15,882 nt of DNA from Thalassospiraceae bacterium (GTDB lineage: Bacteria > Pseudomonadota > Alphaproteobacteria > Rhodospirillales > Magnetovibrionaceae): the NCBI GenBank assembly GCA_030637205.1, contig DAOVVL010000007.1, forward strand, positions 1 through 15,882, given 5' to 3'. How positions within the stretch are numbered: the first letter of the stretch is position 1; each line of letters starts with the position of its first letter. The position numbers and the translations under genes are program-made. Shown in pieces: positions 14,009-15,882 of this stretch. The notes beneath the pieces were generated by a model that was given only the letters and a program-made list of their open reading frames with translations, had not been told where the DNA came from and ran no database searches.

Positions 14009-15324
14009 GTAGCTTTGAACTTGCACTGAGCGCAATATCAGCCCTGTTGGTGCTGATGGCGCTACGCATCCCCGTGGCCGTGGCCATGATTTCGGTTGGT
14101 ATTGGCGGATATGTATCCATCGCAGGATGGGAGCCATTTCTCAATTACATCAAATCTGCGCCCTATTGGCGATTTGCCAATTACGACCTCTCGGTCGTGC
14201 CGATGTTTTTGCTGATGGGCCAGTTTGCCACCAAGGCAGGTTTATCTTCGGCATTGTTTAAATCCGCAAATGCCTACCTCGGCCATCGTAAAGGAGGCGT
14301 GGCGATGGCGGCTATTGGCGGTTGTGCCGGCTTTGGCGCCATCTGTGGTTCAAGCCTGGCGACGGCTGCAACCATGGCGCAGGTCGCCCTGCCAGAACTG
14401 AAACGCTTTAACTATTCGGGTGCGCTGGCAACGGGTGCGCTGGCGGCGGGCGGCACGCTGGGAATTCTGATCCCGCCATCGGTGGTATTGGTGATTTTTG
14501 CCATCGCCGTGGAAGCCAACATCGTAACGTTGTTTCAGGCGGCTTTTGTTCCGGGTCTTATGGCCGCAGGGGGCTATCTGTTGACCATTGCGATTTATGT
14601 GCGCATCAAACCCGAGGCCGGGCCGGTTGGCGCAAAAGCGAGCGCGGCTGAACGCCACCGGGCGTTGCTTGAAACCTGGCCGGTGATGCTGATTTTCGCG
14701 GTGGTCATCGGCGGAATTTATTTAGGGGTTTTCACGCCAACCGAAGGTGCGGCCTTTGGTGCCATGGGCACGGGGTTAATCGCGGTATGGCGCGGCGGGC
14801 TGCGTTTGCAGGGCTTTATTGATTGCCTCAAAGGAACCGCCACCACCACGGCCATGATTTTTCTGATTTTGCTGGGTGCGGACTTCTTTAATGCATTCCT
14901 GGGCCTTTCGCGTATGCCCATGGAACTGGCAAGCGTGATCGGTGAAAGCGGATTTGCACCGATGGCGGTTCTGTTGATCATTTTGCTGATCTATCTGCTG
15001 TTGGGATGCGTCATGGATAGCCTTGCCATGATTATGCTGACCGTTCCTATTTTCTGGCCAATCATTGCCGGCCTTGATTTCGGCATGCCTGAAGACGATC
15101 TGAAAATGTGGTTTGGTATTTTGGTGCTGATTGTGGTTGAGGTTGGCCTGATTACGCCACCTGTGGGCTTGAATGTTTTTGTTATCAATTCCATGTCCAA
15201 GGCGGTGAAGCTCAGGGAAACCTTTGTTGGTGTTTTGCCGTTTTTGGCATCGGACCTGATCCGGGTGACGTTGCTGGTCTTGTTTCCGGCGATTACGTTG
15301 TCATTGCCGCATCTGTTGAAGTGA
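14005..15324 (+). CDS. dctM: TRAP transporter large permease, DctM family (TRAP-2)
   Basis: 439 residues starting at GTG 14005, inside the dctQ stop (GTGA overlap). Family motifs: LRIPVAVAM (20-28), SVVPMFLLMGQFATKAGLS (63-81), CGSSLATAATMAQVALPELKRF (114-135), LGILIPPSVVLVIF (152-165), FTPTEGAAFG in the middle, and LITPPVGLNVFVI near the C-terminus. Around 12 hydrophobic segments are present. It is the translocating subunit of the second TRAP transporter. It is the same length as DctM-1 but clearly diverged from it, and GGLLTPPLG/LITPPVG-type motifs are conserved in both. No terminator is visible directly after it. Confidence 0.94.
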   Translation: MSSFELALSAISALLVLMALRIPVAVAMISVGIGGYVSIAGWEPFLNYIKSAPYWRFANYDLSVVPMFLLMGQFATKAGLSSALFKSANAYLGHRKGGVAMAAIGGCAGFGAICGSSLATAATMAQVALPELKRFNYSGALATGALAAGGTLGILIPPSVVLVIFAIAVEANIVTLFQAAFVPGLMAAGGYLLTIAIYVRIKPEAGPVGAKASAAERHRALLETWPVMLIFAVVIGGIYLGVFTPTEGAAFGAMGTGLIAVWRGGLRLQGFIDCLKGTATTTAMIFLILLGADFFNAFLGLSRMPMELASVIGESGFAPMAVLLIILLIYLLLGCVMDSLAMIMLTVPIFWPIIAGLDFGMPEDDLKMWFGILVLIVVEVGLITPPVGLNVFVINSMSKAVKLRETFVGVLPFLASDLIRVTLLVLFPAITLSLPHLLK

Positions 15325-15404
15325 ACGTGAAGTACGAAGATGGGTAAGTCCAGATAATGGGACGTGGCGGTGCGGGCTATAGGCTGGGTGCTGAGGAACG
15401 TAAA

Positions 15405-15759
15405 GTGGATAATAAGCAGCTGTGGCTTCTAAATCGGCATATTTTCCTTAAAATCAACCATTAACAGCTCGAATTGTTTGTTGTCACACATCGAACGTGT
15501 TGTACAGTGGGCCGGGGTGCCATCATAAATCAGGTGGGAAATGAGCGTCATGATGGCCATTTCAAAAATCAAGACCCAGGTTCCAGATTGCGTGATGAGC
15601 GATTTAAATGTGGAACAGATGGACGGCCTTGAGTTTTGCAAGGAACTCAGAACCATCAACCCCCAGACGCTTGCGCAACAGATCACCGATATCATCATTA
15701 ACAAGGCGGAAAATGGTTCTTCCAATGACGCCGCTGCTCCAATAATTGTGGCTTTCTGA
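15405..15759 (+). pseudogene. Decayed response-regulator receiver domain (possible)
   Basis: Two pieces resemble a CheY-like receiver but lie in different frames. At 15405-15461 the frame reads VDNKQLWLLNRHIF, like the 'VDDNxxLxxLLxxIL' start of a receiver, and stops at 15462. At 15541-15663 another frame reads AISKIKTQVPDCVMSDLNVEQMDGLEFCKELRTINP, the receiver core with the phospho-acceptor Asp in MSDLN. The expected 'PIIMLTA' and later helices are missing; the frame goes on to QTLAQQITDIIINKAENGSS and ends at 15759. This suggests a frameshifted and internally deleted gene. The 72-residue ORF at 15541 could instead be a real small protein. No HTH or output domain is seen. The stretch 15325-15404 shows nothing I recognise. 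Confidence 0.45.
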
Positions 15760-15792
15760 TAAAAGCAATTCCGACTGAGCAACAGGGATGGC

Positions 15793-15882
15793 ATGTCGAA
15801 CTTAAAAAAAATTAAAGTCACAACGGGCGTGTATTGGGTCGAAGCTCCCGATGCGGGACTTTTCATTCTGTGCGGTGCACCT
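15793..15882 (+). CDS. Start of a gene running off the right edge (possible MBL-fold hydrolase)
   Basis: ATG 15793 is preceded by AGGG at 15784-15787. The visible 30 residues are MSNLKKIKVTTGVYWVEAPD followed by AGLFILCGAP, open to the window end. The pattern K-V-x-x-G-V-Y-W-V-E-x-P-x-x-x-x-x-I-L-C-G-x-P resembles the N-terminus of a group of MBL-fold/cyclic-nucleotide-linked proteins found near signalling genes, but this is from memory and only 30 residues are visible. It may belong with the degenerate response regulator upstream. Confidence 0.5.
   Translation, partial: MSNLKKIKVTTGVYWVEAPDAGLFILCGAP

Noticed and set aside
15429..15866. 145-codon ORF on the minus strand
   Set aside because: It shows no recognisable domain, has an irregular Cys/Met-rich composition, and overlaps both the receiver-like frame and the right-edge gene on the + strand.

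Overview
The window looks like an accessory catabolic and transport locus from an alphaproteobacterium. The gene families, mid-to-high GC coding sequence and two complete TRAP (tripartite ATP-independent periplasmic) transporters suggest a marine or freshwater Rhodospirillales- or Rhodobacterales-like heterotroph; this is inferred from gene content, as no rRNA or housekeeping marker is present. All convincing genes are on the + strand. I see no tRNA, rRNA, insertion sequence or CRISPR array.

Layout. (1) 1-3830: the 3' part of a CobW-type GTPase/metallochaperone gene, then a single-chain fusion of 2-oxoacid dehydrogenase E1 alpha and beta (731 aa), a VOC (glyoxalase/dioxygenase fold) protein and a small DoxX-like membrane protein. 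Short gaps suggest one transcription unit. (2) 4007-8363: a Gfo/Idh/MocA dehydrogenase, an EboE-like TIM-barrel protein, a 3-hydroxyisobutyrate-dehydrogenase-family reductase, a GntR/FCD regulator and a YciI-like protein whose start overlaps the regulator's stop. (3) 8481-8942: an OsmC-family thiol protein. (4) 9124-12118: first TRAP system (DctP, DctQ, DctM), followed by a 23-codon ORF with a very good ribosome-binding site and a rho-independent terminator. (5) 12427-15324: second TRAP system (DctP, DctQ, DctM). (6) 15325-15882: a stretch with remnants of a response-regulator receiver domain, then the start of a gene that runs off the right edge, possibly an MBL-fold hydrolase.

How it may work together. 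A periplasmic solute captured by TRAP-1 could be oxidised by the Gfo/Idh enzyme, isomerised or dehydrated by the EboE-like TIM barrel, and reduced or cleaved by the HIBADH-like enzyme, the VOC protein and the fused ThDP enzyme. This resembles the logic of inositol catabolism (oxidoreductase, TIM-barrel isomerase/dehydratase, ThDP enzyme), but the genes are not iol genes and the substrate is unknown. The GntR/FCD protein is the only intact local regulator.

The most notable non-coding signal is a 14-bp motif, a perfect palindrome AAATATCGATATTT at 3877-3890, with 12/14 variants before osmC (8420-8433) and TRAP-1 (9036-9049). In the first and third cases a TTGAC -35-like box follows at almost the same distance. 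This links the enzyme operon, osmC and TRAP-1 as a candidate regulon. Several enzymes also depart from family signature residues: DctP-1 lacks the usual carboxylate-binding Arg, the Gfo/Idh protein has Pro where the catalytic Asp normally sits, and the reductase lacks the usual substrate-loop motif. Together these point to an uncommon substrate.
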